Shown here piece by piece: positions 26,344-36,503 of a stretch of DNA of 64,000 bases. The translations under genes and the position numbers were made by a program. Below the pieces are notes generated by a model. It saw only the letters and a program-made list of their open reading frames with translations, did not search any database and was not told the origin of the DNA. The stretch is from DASVNK01 sp036383895 (lineage in GTDB: Bacteria > Verrucomicrobiota > Verrucomicrobiia > Limisphaerales > SXQI01): assembly GCA_036383895.1 (NCBI GenBank), contig DASVNK010000068.1, forward strand, positions 32,128-96,127, in the 5' to 3' direction. Positions within the stretch are counted from its first letter, which is position 1; every line of letters starts with the position of its first letter.

Positions 26344-28902
26344 ATGGGAAAAGCGCTGATTATAGCAGAAAAACCGTCGGTCGCCTCGGATATTGCGAAG
26401 GCGCTCGGAGGGTTTAAGAAGCAAGACGACTTCTTCGAGAGCGACGAATATGTCATCTCGTCGGCCGTCGGGCATTTGCTGGAATTGATTGCGCCGGAGG
26501 GGGTCGAGGTGAAGCGCGGGAAGTGGACATTTGCGGCGCTGCCGGTGATTCCGCCGCATTTCGATCTGCGGCCCATCGAGAAGAATGAGAATCGGCTGAA
26601 AGTGCTTAGCCGGCTGATTAAGCGGAAGGATGTCGATCTGCTGATCAACGCATGCGACGCCGGGCGCGAGGGTGAATTGATTTTTCGTTATATCGTTCAG
26701 CACACCGGATCGACCAAGCCGATCAAGCGCTTATGGCTGCAATCGATGACGCCGCAGGCGATTCGCGACGGGTTTAAACAGTTGCGTGATGACCAGGCGA
26801 TGCGGCCGCTGGCGGATGCGGCGGTGTGCCGGTCGGAATCGGATTGGCTGGTGGGGATCAATGGAACGCGGGCGATGACCGCGTTCAATTCGAAGAGCGG
26901 TGGTTTCCACAAAACGACCGTCGGCCGCGTGCAGACGCCGACGCTGGCCATCGTGGTGGAGCGCGAGGAGAAGATTCGGAAGTTCGTGCCCCGCGACTAC
27001 TGGGAAGTGCACGGGACTTTCGGCGCGAAGGCAGGCGAATATGTCGGCCGCTGGTTCGACGAGAATTTTTCGAAGAAGGAAGGCGAAACGGATGTTCGGG
27101 CCGAGCGTATTTGGGAACTGGCCAAGGCCGAAGCCATTCGCGCGAAGTGCACGGGCAAACCGGGGATTGTCACGGAAGAAAGCAAGCCGACGACGCAGCT
27201 TTCGCCACTGTTGTTCGATCTAACGAGCTTGCAGCGCGAAGCCAACTCGCGCTTTGGGTATCCGGCGAAGCGGACGCTCGGGATCGCGCAGGCGCTCTAC
27301 GAAAAGCACAAGGTACTGACGTATCCGAGAACTGATTCGCGTGCCCTGCCGGAGGATTACGTCCAGACGGTTCATGACACCATCGGGATGTTGTCCGGCA
27401 CGCAATTCGGTCAGTTCGCGGACGAGATTCGTGCGAAGGGCTGGATCAAGCCGAACAAGCGCATCTTCAATAACGCGAAGGTATCGGACCATTTCGCGAT
27501 CATTCCGACCACGCTCGCGCCGAAGAACCTCGATGGCGACGAGCAGAAGATTTACGACTTCGTGACGCGGCGCTTCCTCGCGGTGTTTTATCCAGCGGCG
27601 GAATTTTTGGTGACCACGCGGATTACGCGGGTCGAAAGCGAGCCGTTCAAGAGCGAAGGCAAAGTGCTGGTGACTCCGGGCTGGATGGCGATTTACGGGC
27701 GCGAAGCGGAGATGGATGATTCGACGCCACGGTTGGTGGCCATCACGCCAAATGAGCAGGTGAAGACCGAGAAGATCGAAGTGTTCGCGCTGCAAACGAA
27801 ACCGCCCGCGCGCTATACGGAAGCCTCGTTGCTGAGCGCGATGGAAGGCGCGGGCAGGCTGGTGGAAGATGAAGAATTGCGCGAGGCGATGAGCGCAAAG
27901 GGGCTCGGCACACCCGCGACGCGCGCGGCGATTATCGAAGGATTGATTCTGGAGGCATACATCGCGCGGCAAGGGCGGGAGCTTTCCGCGACCGCGAAGG
28001 GAATTTCGCTGATTACGCTGCTGCGCGGGCTTGGAATCCCGGAACTTTGTTCACCCGAGTTGACCGGCGATTGGGAATTTAAGCTGAAGCAAATGGAGCG
28101 CGGTGAATTGCAGCGCCCGATCTTCATGCAGCAGATCGCCGACATGACAAAACAGATCGTCAAGAAGACCAAGCAGTATGAGAGCGATACTGTGCCGGGC
28201 GATTATGGGACGTTGAAGACACCGTGCCCGAAATGTGGCGGTGTGGTGAAGGAGACTTACAAGACTTATCAATGTACAAAATGCGACTTCTCCATGTGGA
28301 AAATCATGGCCGGGCGGCAGCTCGAAATCGAGGAGACTGAGGAACTGCTGCGGGAAAAGAAGGTGGGGCCAATCCAGGGTTTCAAGAGCAAGATGGGCCG
28401 TCCATTCGCCGCAATCATCAAGATGAACCCGGAGCTCAAGCCGGAATTCGATTTTGGTCCAGGCGCAGGTGGCGAGAACGGCCAGGCGCAGGAAGTCGAT
28501 TTCACCGGGATGGAAGTGATCGGCCAATGCCCAATCTGCAAGAGCAACGTCTACGATACGGGCATGGCTTACATCTGCGAAAAGAACACCGGTCCGAACA
28601 AGTCCTGCACCTTCCGCTCCGGCAAAGTGATTTTGCAACGGCAGATGACCAAGGAAGAAACCGCGAAGCTGCTGCGGGAAGGCAAGACCGATCTGCTGCA
28701 CAAGTTCATTTCCAAGAAAGGCCGGCCATTCTCGGCGTATTTGGTTTTGGGGAAAGATGGGAAGGTGAGTTTCGAATTCGAGCCACGCAAAGCGAAGGCT
28801 CCCGGAGCTCCAAAAGGAAAAGGCGGACGTGGCGTTGCAAAGCCGGGTGCCAGCGCGACTACAGTTCCGCCGCCGGAAGACGAAAAAGACGCGACTCGTT
28901 GA
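26344..28902 (+). CDS. topB: DNA topoisomerase III / type IA topoisomerase
   Basis: An 852-residue type IA topoisomerase that passes single strands through a transient break. The Toprim domain is at the N-terminus (ALIIAEKPSVASDIAKAL; the acidic pair in NACDAGREGEL), and the catalytic Tyr is Y327 in VLTYPRTDSRALP. Two zinc-ribbon-like modules follow (CPKCGG from C628, and CPICKSNVYDT...), ending in topo C-terminal repeats (KMGRPFAAIIKM, KKGRPFSAYLVL) and a basic Gly/Pro tail. Codon use is G-rich at third positions, opposite to the plus-strand genes before 26.1 kb. The symbol is by family likeness. Confidence 0.92.
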   Translation: MGKALIIAEKPSVASDIAKALGGFKKQDDFFESDEYVISSAVGHLLELIAPEGVEVKRGKWTFAALPVIPPHFDLRPIEKNENRLKVLSRLIKRKDVDLLINACDAGREGELIFRYIVQHTGSTKPIKRLWLQSMTPQAIRDGFKQLRDDQAMRPLADAAVCRSESDWLVGINGTRAMTAFNSKSGGFHKTTVGRVQTPTLAIVVEREEKIRKFVPRDYWEVHGTFGAKAGEYVGRWFDENFSKKEGETDVRAERIWELAKAEAIRAKCTGKPGIVTEESKPTTQLSPLLFDLTSLQREANSRFGYPAKRTLGIAQALYEKHKVLTYPRTDSRALPEDYVQTVHDTIGMLSGTQFGQFADEIRAKGWIKPNKRIFNNAKVSDHFAIIPTTLAPKNLDGDEQKIYDFVTRRFLAVFYPAAEFLVTTRITRVESEPFKSEGKVLVTPGWMAIYGREAEMDDSTPRLVAITPNEQVKTEKIEVFALQTKPPARYTEASLLSAMEGAGRLVEDEELREAMSAKGLGTPATRAAIIEGLILEAYIARQGRELSATAKGISLITLLRGLGIPELCSPELTGDWEFKLKQMERGELQRPIFMQQIADMTKQIVKKTKQYESDTVPGDYGTLKTPCPKCGGVVKETYKTYQCTKCDFSMWKIMAGRQLEIEETEELLREKKVGPIQGFKSKMGRPFAAIIKMNPELKPEFDFGPGAGGENGQAQEVDFTGMEVIGQCPICKSNVYDTGMAYICEKNTGPNKSCTFRSGKVILQRQMTKEETAKLLREGKTDLLHKFISKKGRPFSAYLVLGKDGKVSFEFEPRKAKAPGAPKGKGGRGVAKPGASATTVPPPEDEKDATR

Positions 28903-29294
28903 GCGGAGTTAATCTGCGCTACACCTTTCGCGAAGATCGTGCTAGAACCGCTCGATGCAGCGAGTGGTCCTGGTTCTGCAGTTTTTCGAGCGTATTACTG
29001 GCCTTCCTTTGCGCCACGCTTGCTCTCCACGGGTTTCTCGTCGGTGAAAACGCTGCGATTGTAGAACATTCCGGGCCGTTCGGCCTAACGTTCCATTACA
29101 CCACGGTCGGATTTGCTGCGCTCGTAGCGACCTGGGCCGCGCCGCCCTTGTGGGTTGTCAGCGTGGCGGTTCGGTTTTCCTGGGACCTCGTTCAAGTCTA
29201 TCTGCTGCAGCTTCTAATTTTCGCACTTGGCTGGTGCTTAAGCTTTGCCGCCCTCAAATTGATCGAAATCTCTCCTGCCCGGGGCCTTTTTTGA
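28899..29294 (+). CDS. Small membrane protein (uncertain)
   Basis: A possible 131-residue hydrophobic protein starting at TTG 28899, whose start overlaps the topB stop (TTGA). It has two to three membrane segments (SSVLLAFLCATLALHGFLVG and the stretch from TVGFAALVATWAAPP to LSFAALKLIEI). No family recognised. Support is the sustained hydrophobic pattern and the stop-start overlap common in this window; against it are the TTG start and lack of a Shine-Dalgarno. Confidence 0.42.
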   Translation: MSGVNLRYTFREDRARTARCSEWSWFCSFSSVLLAFLCATLALHGFLVGENAAIVEHSGPFGLTFHYTTVGFAALVATWAAPPLWVVSVAVRFSWDLVQVYLLQLLIFALGWCLSFAALKLIEISPARGLF

Positions 29295-29386
29295 CGATTA
29301 GCGTTGATCGCTCCTGGTTTTCTGTTGCCAAGGCTTTCATTGGACGGACGCACGAAACACGGGCACAGTAGCAGGGTTCAATCGAT

Positions 29387-32300
29387 ATGCCGTTGGAAGA
29401 GAAGGTCACAGTTGCGCTGCCGGAGAATCTCGAGCGGCAGTTTACCGACCTTCGGAAGCGGTTGTTCCGCCTTGAAACCTTGTTCGCATTGGCCAGCGCG
29501 GTTTCGGCAATCCTGCTCAGTTTCTTTTTCGTCATTGTTTCCGACCGCCTTTGGGACACTCCAATTTGGCTGCGCGTAATACTGTTTGGAGCGGGTTTCC
29601 TTGCGGCCGCCGCCGCATTGATGTGGTGGCTCCGAAAATGGGTAATCCAACCGCCGGACTTGAAAGCGTTGGCCATCCTTGTGCAACGGAAGTATCGCCG
29701 TTTGGGCGATCGGTTGCTGGGCATCGTGGAACTGACCAACGAAAAAACGCGTCCTGCATATTTTTCGCCCGAGCTTTACCGCGCCGCGATCGCGCAGGTA
29801 AACGACGAAGCTTCCAAGTATAATTTCAGCGATGCCGCAAATAGTCGCGCCTCACGTCGGCAGATGCTGACGAGCGCCGGCCTGGTGCTGATCGTTTTGC
29901 TTCCAGCGATCATTCTGCCGGACGCTACCTGGAATTCATTTCAGCGATGGATCGTGCCGTTTGCCCAAATTTCGCGGTTTACTTTGGTCGAGGTTGCTGG
30001 CCTGCCCAGGGAGAGGATCGTGGCGCACGGCGAGAAATTCACGGTGAGCGGGAAACTTGCTTACCGCTCCTTTTGGAAACCGGCACGCATGCGGCTGGAG
30101 CTCGCGAACGGTCAGCGAATTGAAGCGCGAGCGAGGGAGGGCGCGTTTGAAGCGGAAGTTCCGGCTCAGGTGCAGGACATTACCGCAACCGTGCGGGCGG
30201 GAGACGCGACCGAGGAGATTCGCTTTTTGGCAAAACATCGGCCGGCGGTGGAAGTGGCGGGCGCGCAGATTCAGTTGCCAAAGTATTTGGGATATCCAGA
30301 ACAGAGCGAGACAGCCCAGGGCGGTTTGCTTGAGGTGTTGGAAGGAAGTTCCATTTCATTGACGGGGCGGGTGAGTCGGGCATTGCAGAGTGCGAGCATG
30401 CAGGTGGCTGATCGCGCGGAAGCTGTCACGGTGGAGTCGAATATCTTTTCCACGGCGAAGTTCGTTGCGCAGGATGCGACTGAAGTGAGCCTGGTTTGGC
30501 AGGATACCATTGGGCTGTCGAATGCCGCGCCGTGGAAGTTATCGGTGCAGACTCGGAAGGATTCCGCGCCGGTGCCGGAGATTGAGGAGTTGTATCGCGA
30601 CACGGCGATGTTAGAGACGGAAGTTTTGCCGATTCCGATCCGCGCGAGCGATGATTTCGGCGTGAAATCGATTGGGCTGAACTGGAACAGCGAAGCGCAA
30701 GGTGACGAGGAGAGCACGAATAAGGTGGATCAACCGCGGCGGGAGACGGTGCAGAACATCGCGGGAATGGATACGAAGTATATCGAACAAACCATCAATT
30801 TTTCGCCGGCGGTGCTCGGGATTCAGCCGGAGAGCACAATCGAGATTCGCGCGTTTGCGGTGGATTACTTGCCGGGACGAGAGCGGAGTGAGAGCCCGAT
30901 TTATCGCATTCACGTGATGGGGAACGCGCAACATGCAGAGATGGTGCGGCAGAACTTGGAATCCTTATTGGTGCAGTTGGAAGAAGTGACGCGCTTGGAA
31001 GAGAAGATTGCGAGCGACACGCGGGAGTTGAAGGACCTGCAGAAGCTCGATACGCCGGAAGCAGCGAAAAAGATTGCGGAGTTGGAGCAGGCGCAGCAAC
31101 AGAACGCGGCGCAGTTGCAGCAGCTCGCGCAGGAAGGAATGAAGACGCTGCGCGAAGCTTTGCGAAATCCAGCGTTCAATGAACAGACGTTGGCGGAGTG
31201 GACGAAGAACCTCGCGCAGATGCAAAAGGTTTCGCAGCAGCAGATGAAAGATGCCGCGAAATCGTTGCAGCAAGCGGCGCAAAGCCAAAGTCCATCCGAG
31301 CGCGAGGAAAAGCTGGCCGAGGCGCAGAAGAAGGAAGAGGAGACGATTGAGGCCTTGCAGCAGATGCAGCAGAAGGTGAATGAAGGTTTGGATGAGTTGC
31401 AGGCGCTCACCCTGGCGCAGCGGTTGCGTCAAATGGGCGAACGAGAAAAGAAGCTAGAGACGACGCTGCAGACGAATATTCCGGACACGATCGGGCTGAC
31501 ACCCGCGGAGCTGAATGCACGGTACAAGCGCGCGAATGAGCAGCTTTCCGGGATGCAGACTGAAACGCAGGCCGAGTCAGTGAAGATCCAAGGTGAGATC
31601 AGCCGATTTTACGAACGAACACAAAAACCGGCGTACGGGGAAGTCACTAAAGAGATGACTGATGCCAAGCCGGGCGATGAACTGGATCGCGTTCGTGGGT
31701 TGATCCAGGAGAACATCGGGATGGAAGCGATGCATAACCTGGCGCTTTGGTCCGAACGCTTCGAAAGCTGGGCGACGAAGTTGGAGCCGAAGAGCGAAGA
31801 CAGCGGCAGTGGCAGCGGCTCCGGTGAAGGCGGTGGGGAGCAGGATAACGCGGCGTTGAAACAGTTGCTTGGTTTGCTGCGCATGCGCGAGAAGCAGGTC
31901 AATATTCAGGAGCGCACGCGGCTTCTTCACGAGCGCGTTGAAGAGAAGCTGACTTATCGCGACGGATCCGTTTTACTCGCCGCGTCGCAAGGCAAATTGA
32001 ATCGCGACATGAGTAAACAGGCGGGAGAAAACACGTTTCCAATGCTTGAAGAAGCATATAACGACACCGTTGTCTCCATGTCCGATGTGGAGAGTTTGTT
32101 GGATCGTCCGCGCACCGACGACGTCACGCGATCGGCGCAGGACAAGAGCATCGCGATGATGACCGACCTGGTGAATTTGCTAAACGAGCAGGCAAAGCGG
32201 AGTTCATCGAGCAGTGGAAAAGGTCAGGGAGAGGGCAGTGAGGAGATGGCCTTTCTCATGCAAATGATGACACCGCAACCCGCCCAAGGATCGCCTCGCG

Positions 32301-32500
32301 GCCAAACACCCGGCGCAAATATGGCCGGCGGTACCACCGATCGCGCGAGTGAGCCCGGCGAAAATCAGGATAGCGGCGGCAAACCCGGTGAAGAACGCGC
32401 GGTGCGAAAAAGTTCGGGTGTTCCGCAAAACTATCCGACCGAGTTTCGGGAGGCGCTCGAGAATTATTACCGGGCACTGGAACAAACCGAGAAGAAATAA
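29387..32500 (+). CDS. DUF4175-like large membrane protein with coiled coil
   Basis: A 1037-residue inner-membrane protein. Three N-terminal helices (about 32-51, 60-81, 162-182) precede a large beta-rich extracytoplasmic region, a long Gln/Glu-rich coiled coil (about 515-720), and a Ser/Gly-rich low-complexity segment followed by helices. This is the DUF4175-like (TIGR02302-like) architecture found in planctomycete and verrucomicrobial operons, often with MoxR/DUF58/VWA genes; those partners are not in the window. Its stop overlaps the next start (TAATG), beginning a four-gene operon. Role unknown, probably envelope. Confidence 0.82.
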   Translation: MPLEEKVTVALPENLERQFTDLRKRLFRLETLFALASAVSAILLSFFFVIVSDRLWDTPIWLRVILFGAGFLAAAAALMWWLRKWVIQPPDLKALAILVQRKYRRLGDRLLGIVELTNEKTRPAYFSPELYRAAIAQVNDEASKYNFSDAANSRASRRQMLTSAGLVLIVLLPAIILPDATWNSFQRWIVPFAQISRFTLVEVAGLPRERIVAHGEKFTVSGKLAYRSFWKPARMRLELANGQRIEARAREGAFEAEVPAQVQDITATVRAGDATEEIRFLAKHRPAVEVAGAQIQLPKYLGYPEQSETAQGGLLEVLEGSSISLTGRVSRALQSASMQVADRAEAVTVESNIFSTAKFVAQDATEVSLVWQDTIGLSNAAPWKLSVQTRKDSAPVPEIEELYRDTAMLETEVLPIPIRASDDFGVKSIGLNWNSEAQGDEESTNKVDQPRRETVQNIAGMDTKYIEQTINFSPAVLGIQPESTIEIRAFAVDYLPGRERSESPIYRIHVMGNAQHAEMVRQNLESLLVQLEEVTRLEEKIASDTRELKDLQKLDTPEAAKKIAELEQAQQQNAAQLQQLAQEGMKTLREALRNPAFNEQTLAEWTKNLAQMQKVSQQQMKDAAKSLQQAAQSQSPSEREEKLAEAQKKEEETIEALQQMQQKVNEGLDELQALTLAQRLRQMGEREKKLETTLQTNIPDTIGLTPAELNARYKRANEQLSGMQTETQAESVKIQGEISRFYERTQKPAYGEVTKEMTDAKPGDELDRVRGLIQENIGMEAMHNLALWSERFESWATKLEPKSEDSGSGSGSGEGGGEQDNAALKQLLGLLRMREKQVNIQERTRLLHERVEEKLTYRDGSVLLAASQGKLNRDMSKQAGENTFPMLEEAYNDTVVSMSDVESLLDRPRTDDVTRSAQDKSIAMMTDLVNLLNEQAKRSSSSSGKGQGEGSEEMAFLMQMMTPQPAQGSPRGQTPGANMAGGTTDRASEPGENQDSGGKPGEERAVRKSSGVPQNYPTEFREALENYYRALEQTEKK

Positions 32501-33483
32501 TGCGCGCGCTTCTCCCCATCCTGATCTTAACCGCCATGATTTTCGGAGCGCGCGGGCAGGAACTGTTCCAAGGGGCGGGCGATGTGAACCCGAGCGAGGT
32601 GGATCGCGTTTACGTGAAGGGATTGCAGTATTTGGCGAAGTCCCAGGTGCCGGAGGGGCGTTGGAGCGAGATGCCCTATGGCGCTGAACCCGCAGTGGTG
32701 GGACTAGCGGTCGTCGCGATGTTGGCGCACGGGGACGATCCGAACCATGGTCCGTATGCGCTTCCGATTAAGCGCGGACTCGATTTCATACTCAAGAACA
32801 TGAACCAAACGACCGGTTACATTGGTCGTTCGATGTATAATCACGGCTTCGCTACGCTCGCCCTGGCCGAGGCATACGGCCATGTGCTGGATGACCGGCT
32901 TGGGCCGGCGCTGGAAAAGGCGGTGCGGCTCATTACTTCCTCGCAGTCACGGAATCCGATGTTCGGCTGGCGTTACTCGCCTGAGAGCGTCGATGCAGAT
33001 ACCACCGTAAGCGGCGCGCAGATGGTTGCGCTTTTCGCGGCGCGCAATGCGGGACTTGCTGTGCCCGAAGATGCAATTCAAAAAGGAATCGCTTTTTTCC
33101 TGAAGTGCCAGACTCCCGAAGGTGGCTTCGGTTATACCAGTGCAACTTCCCCGAATGGCGCGCGCACCGCGATCGGATGCCTTGTGCTGGCGCTCGCAAA
33201 AGAGAAAAAGTCCAAGGCGTTCGAGCGAGCCTTGGCTTTCCTGAAAACTGCGCCCGGCGACGCGAGTTACCAGCAGTATTTCCTCTACTACGCCGCGCAG
33301 GCTTACTTCCACGCCTCGCCCGAACTGTGGAATGATTGGAACCGCAAGAACATAAAAACTCTCACCACGACGCAAAACGACGATGGAAGCTGGGATGGGC
33401 AATTCGGCCCGACCTTCTCAACTGCGGCCTCGCTTTTGTCGCTCGCGTTGAACTATCGTTACTTACCCATTTACGAACGTTGA
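32500..33483 (+). CDS. Secreted prenyltransferase/squalene-cyclase-fold repeat protein
   Basis: A 327-residue exported protein: signal peptide MRALLPILILTAMIFGARG, then repeated alpha-hairpins of the prenyltransferase/squalene oxidase kind (GLQYLAKSQVPEGRW, RGLDFILKNMNQTTGYIG, AFFLKCQTPEGGFGYTS, LTTTQNDDGSWDGQFG). It is shorter than a real squalene-hopene cyclase (about 630) and has only DADTTV where a DxDD might be, so a catalytic cyclase is unlikely. Such proteins regularly follow DUF4175-like genes in this phylum. It overlaps the gene before by one base and the gene after by four. Confidence 0.85.
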   Translation: MRALLPILILTAMIFGARGQELFQGAGDVNPSEVDRVYVKGLQYLAKSQVPEGRWSEMPYGAEPAVVGLAVVAMLAHGDDPNHGPYALPIKRGLDFILKNMNQTTGYIGRSMYNHGFATLALAEAYGHVLDDRLGPALEKAVRLITSSQSRNPMFGWRYSPESVDADTTVSGAQMVALFAARNAGLAVPEDAIQKGIAFFLKCQTPEGGFGYTSATSPNGARTAIGCLVLALAKEKKSKAFERALAFLKTAPGDASYQQYFLYYAAQAYFHASPELWNDWNRKNIKTLTTTQNDDGSWDGQFGPTFSTAASLLSLALNYRYLPIYER

Positions 33484-34850
33484 AAAGCTTTTCGCTCACC
33501 GCGGTTTTGATTTCGCTCGCGTTGATTGCGAACGCGCAGGAGCAATCGGCGCGCCCCGGCATTCTGCAACTGACCGATGGTTCAACATTGCACGGCGGGT
33601 TGCGTGGGATCGACAGCACAAATCGTCTCACGTGGGGACATCCTGCCGCGAAAAGTTCCCTGGATTTTTCCATAGGAAATATGGCGTCCGTCCGCTTCGA
33701 AGACGTGGAATCAATCAAACGGGAGTTCACGCCGAGCGCGCGCTTTCAGTTTAAGAATGGGGACGAGTTGGTCGGTAATGTCCGCAGCATCAAAGACAAT
33801 ACCCTTAGTTTTCAAAGCTGGTTCAGCAACGAGGTCCGCGCGCCCCTGCCCGCGCTCGAATCGATTCTCTTTTCCGCACGTGGTTACAACCTCCTCTACG
33901 AAGGGCCGACTGGAACCAACGGCTGGCGCATCGGCCGCAATCCGCGATCGTGGGAATATAAAGAAGGCGCGTTCATCGCCAATGGCGCGGATCTGCTCGG
34001 CCGCGACTTCGGGCTGAAGGGATCTTCTACTTTGGAATTCGACCTCGCCTGGAATGGCGCGTTCAGTCTCAGTATTACTTTGTACGCGAGTGTCATCGAC
34101 CGTTTCGACTACAGCAGCAGCGCCTATCTGGTCTATCTCGGCACGGGCGTGATCAGCGTGCAACGCGTGCAGGCCGGTTCCGGCGCTGTCATGCTTGGGC
34201 AGACTCAAATTCCAGATATGTTTCGGCGCAATAAAATGCGCTTCGAAATTCGGTGCAACAAGGAGGACGCAACGATCACAATGTTCGCCGATGGCAAATT
34301 GGTTCAGCGCTGGAAGGACACAAGCGCGGGCGGGTTCGTGGCGAAAGGCGGCGGAATCGTCTTCTTTTCGCAAGTCGAAGGGCGCTCGTTAAAAATTTCC
34401 AATCTTCGAGTTTCCGAATGGGACGGCCGTTTCGAACCGGAGAGCATGACAAATTTACCGCCAAACATGGACGTCGTCTTTCTTGCGAACCGCGACAAAG
34501 TGTTTGGCAAAGTGCTTTCGCTCGAAGAAACCAAGGCGACCGTGGAAGCCAAGCAGACCAAGCTGGATATTCCTCTGGAACGCGTGACACAGATTCGCTT
34601 TGCGAAAAGCGAGGGTGAAACGAGCACGTTTCCCGGCGAGGTTCGCGCCAGCTTTCCGGGAGGCGAATCCATCGTCTTCACGATGGATAAATGGAACGAG
34701 TCGCAAGTCAGCGGCCAAAGCCGGACGTTTGGACCAGTGGCCTTCGACGTGAAGAGCATCCGGGAAGTGCAGTTCAATTTGGATTCGCAGGAACGAACCG
34801 GAACAAGCGACGCTAACAACGTCGACGCGCAATTTTTGGAAGCGGAATGA
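33480..34850 (+). CDS. Secreted LamG-like protein, paralog A
   Basis: A 456-residue exported protein starting at TTG 33480, whose codon overlaps the previous stop (TTGA) and yields a good signal peptide (LKSFSLTAVLISLALIANA). Three small beta modules flank a concanavalin-A-like domain (about 130-340: GWRIGRNPRSWEYKEGAF, LEFDLAWNGAFSLSITLYAS, LKISNLRVSEWDGRFE). Repeated phrases of the type 'DGSTLHGGL', 'NGDELVGNV' and 'NRDKVFGKV' suggest three copies of a ~60-residue beta unit. The next gene is its paralog. Partner role with the prenyltransferase-fold protein is inferred from the operon. Confidence 0.8.
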   Translation: MKSFSLTAVLISLALIANAQEQSARPGILQLTDGSTLHGGLRGIDSTNRLTWGHPAAKSSLDFSIGNMASVRFEDVESIKREFTPSARFQFKNGDELVGNVRSIKDNTLSFQSWFSNEVRAPLPALESILFSARGYNLLYEGPTGTNGWRIGRNPRSWEYKEGAFIANGADLLGRDFGLKGSSTLEFDLAWNGAFSLSITLYASVIDRFDYSSSAYLVYLGTGVISVQRVQAGSGAVMLGQTQIPDMFRRNKMRFEIRCNKEDATITMFADGKLVQRWKDTSAGGFVAKGGGIVFFSQVEGRSLKISNLRVSEWDGRFEPESMTNLPPNMDVVFLANRDKVFGKVLSLEETKATVEAKQTKLDIPLERVTQIRFAKSEGETSTFPGEVRASFPGGESIVFTMDKWNESQVSGQSRTFGPVAFDVKSIREVQFNLDSQERTGTSDANNVDAQFLEAE

Positions 34851-36271
34851 GAACCCTAACTGCGATCCTAACCGCGGCTTTCGGGCTTTCGATCTGCGTC
34901 TCAGCGCAGCCCACACCGAAAACCTCCGCATTTTCGAAGGATGCTCCGCGCGATGCGCTGCTGTTCCGCAACGGCGATGTGCTGCTGGGACGTTTGGCGA
35001 GCATAGATCGGGAAAGCGGCATTCGCTGGAGTCGTCCAGATGCGCTGAATGCATTTGAGTTTTCGCCCGACGGAATTACCCAGCTCGAACTCGCTCCGCA
35101 GAAAACGCCTGAACTGCGCCCCACCACGAACCTTTGTTCCGTGCTGTTAAACAACGGCGACCAAATCCAGGGAGATCTCGTTTCATACGACGGTTCCAAA
35201 GTGACGTTGGATACCTGGTTTGCCGGACGCCTTGAGATGCCGAACTCCGCTGTCGCTGTAATCTCGCCCCTTGGCTTGCCTAAGCCAACCCTCTTCGCGG
35301 GCCCGGTAGGCATGGAGGGTTGGACGCGAGGCAAAGTGAACGCGCAAGGACTGACCGATGCGGGTGAGTGGATGTACTCGAACGGCGCGTTTTACGCGCT
35401 GAAGTCTGCATCCATCGCGCGCGACCTGAAATTGCCCGACGTGGCGAGCATTCAATTCGATCTGGAATGGCGCGGTTTTTTCCACGTCGCCGTTGCGCTT
35501 TACAGCTCTTATCTGCATCCGATCAATCTAGCGAACAAAGAAGGCGAGCCGCAGTTCGGCGGGTTCTACAGCATGCAACTGAATCCGTTCTCCGCGAACT
35601 TGCTCCCCGTAGAGCAAAACGAGCCGCTCCGTTATCTGGGCCAGGCGTCACTCCAACATCTCGCGCAGACGAACGCCGCGCACGTTGATATTCGTGTCAA
35701 TAAATCCAAAAGCCTCATCGCGTTGCTCATTAACGGCGCCCTGGTCAAGCAGTGGACTGACGATGGCTTCGCCGGCACGGGCACCGGCGTTCGCTTCGTG
35801 CACCAGGGCCAAGGCGCGGTAAAACTCTCGAACATAAAAGTGAGCGAATGGGACGGCGTGTTTGAAGAACCGGCCGTAATCACGCCGAATAAAACGCAGG
35901 ACCTTGCGCGCTTGAAGAATGGCGATCGTGTGATTGGTGCTGTGAAATCAATCCGGGATGGCAAGCTGAGCATCGAAGCGGGCGGGCGAGTGCTCGACGT
36001 TCCAATCACGCGTGTGAAGCAGGTCGAGTTAATGAATGCAGATCCCGTCAAAGCGAAGACTTCGCCGCAATCTGTTCGCGCCTATTTCACCTCGGGAACC
36101 GGCAGCCTCACCTTTGATCTGGAACGCTGGGCAGATGGCGCAATTGCCGCGCGCAGCGATAACTTCGGTTTCGCCAACATCAAGCCCGAAGCGTTCTCAC
36201 GAGTGCTTTTCGATTTAACCGGTGCAGAGCCGCAGCCGCCATCTGGAATTCGCCGCGCGGAATTTGAGTGA
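34847..36271 (+). CDS. Secreted LamG-like protein, paralog B
   Basis: A 474-residue exported protein (signal peptide MRTLTAILTAAFGLSICVSA) with the same plan as the preceding gene: 'NGDVLLGRL', 'NGDQIQGDL' and 'NGDRVIGAV' beta units around a concanavalin-A-like core (IQFDLEWRGFFHVAVALYSS, LSNIKVSEWDGVFE). Its ATG overlaps the upstream stop by four bases (ATGA). The pair is clearly a tandem duplication with considerable divergence. Last gene of the operon; no clear plus-strand terminator follows. Confidence 0.8.
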   Translation: MRTLTAILTAAFGLSICVSAQPTPKTSAFSKDAPRDALLFRNGDVLLGRLASIDRESGIRWSRPDALNAFEFSPDGITQLELAPQKTPELRPTTNLCSVLLNNGDQIQGDLVSYDGSKVTLDTWFAGRLEMPNSAVAVISPLGLPKPTLFAGPVGMEGWTRGKVNAQGLTDAGEWMYSNGAFYALKSASIARDLKLPDVASIQFDLEWRGFFHVAVALYSSYLHPINLANKEGEPQFGGFYSMQLNPFSANLLPVEQNEPLRYLGQASLQHLAQTNAAHVDIRVNKSKSLIALLINGALVKQWTDDGFAGTGTGVRFVHQGQGAVKLSNIKVSEWDGVFEEPAVITPNKTQDLARLKNGDRVIGAVKSIRDGKLSIEAGGRVLDVPITRVKQVELMNADPVKAKTSPQSVRAYFTSGTGSLTFDLERWADGAIAARSDNFGFANIKPEAFSRVLFDLTGAEPQPPSGIRRAEFE

Positions 36272-36503
36272 AGAAAAGCCCCGAGGCCCTAGCCGCAAAC
36301 ATACATCAACCGACTGAACTGTCAGACATTGGGTAGCACGCGGAGTGCCTCGGGTTGTTGGTTGCCCAACGTTGGTAACTGTAGGTGCGGCTATACTGGG
36401 GCGCAACCGAATAGGACGTATTTTTTCGCGACAACCGATGTACGCAAAAAAGCCCGAAGGGTGAGCCTTCGGGCGTGAGGTGAAAGTTCAGTTCAGTCGC
36501 TTT
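36272..36503. other. Intergenic region between convergent units
   Basis: Contains the fba terminator (36446-36474). A long-range pairing CCCGAGGC (36285-36292) with GCCTCGGG (36347-36354) is possible but has a loop of about 54 bases. No gene is evident. Confidence 0.5.
36446..36474 (-). terminator. Terminator after fba
   Basis: Perfect 9-bp stem GCCCGAAGG / CCTTCGGGC (36452-36460, 36466-36474) with a 5-base loop; in the minus direction it is followed by TTTTTTGCG. Confidence 0.93.
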
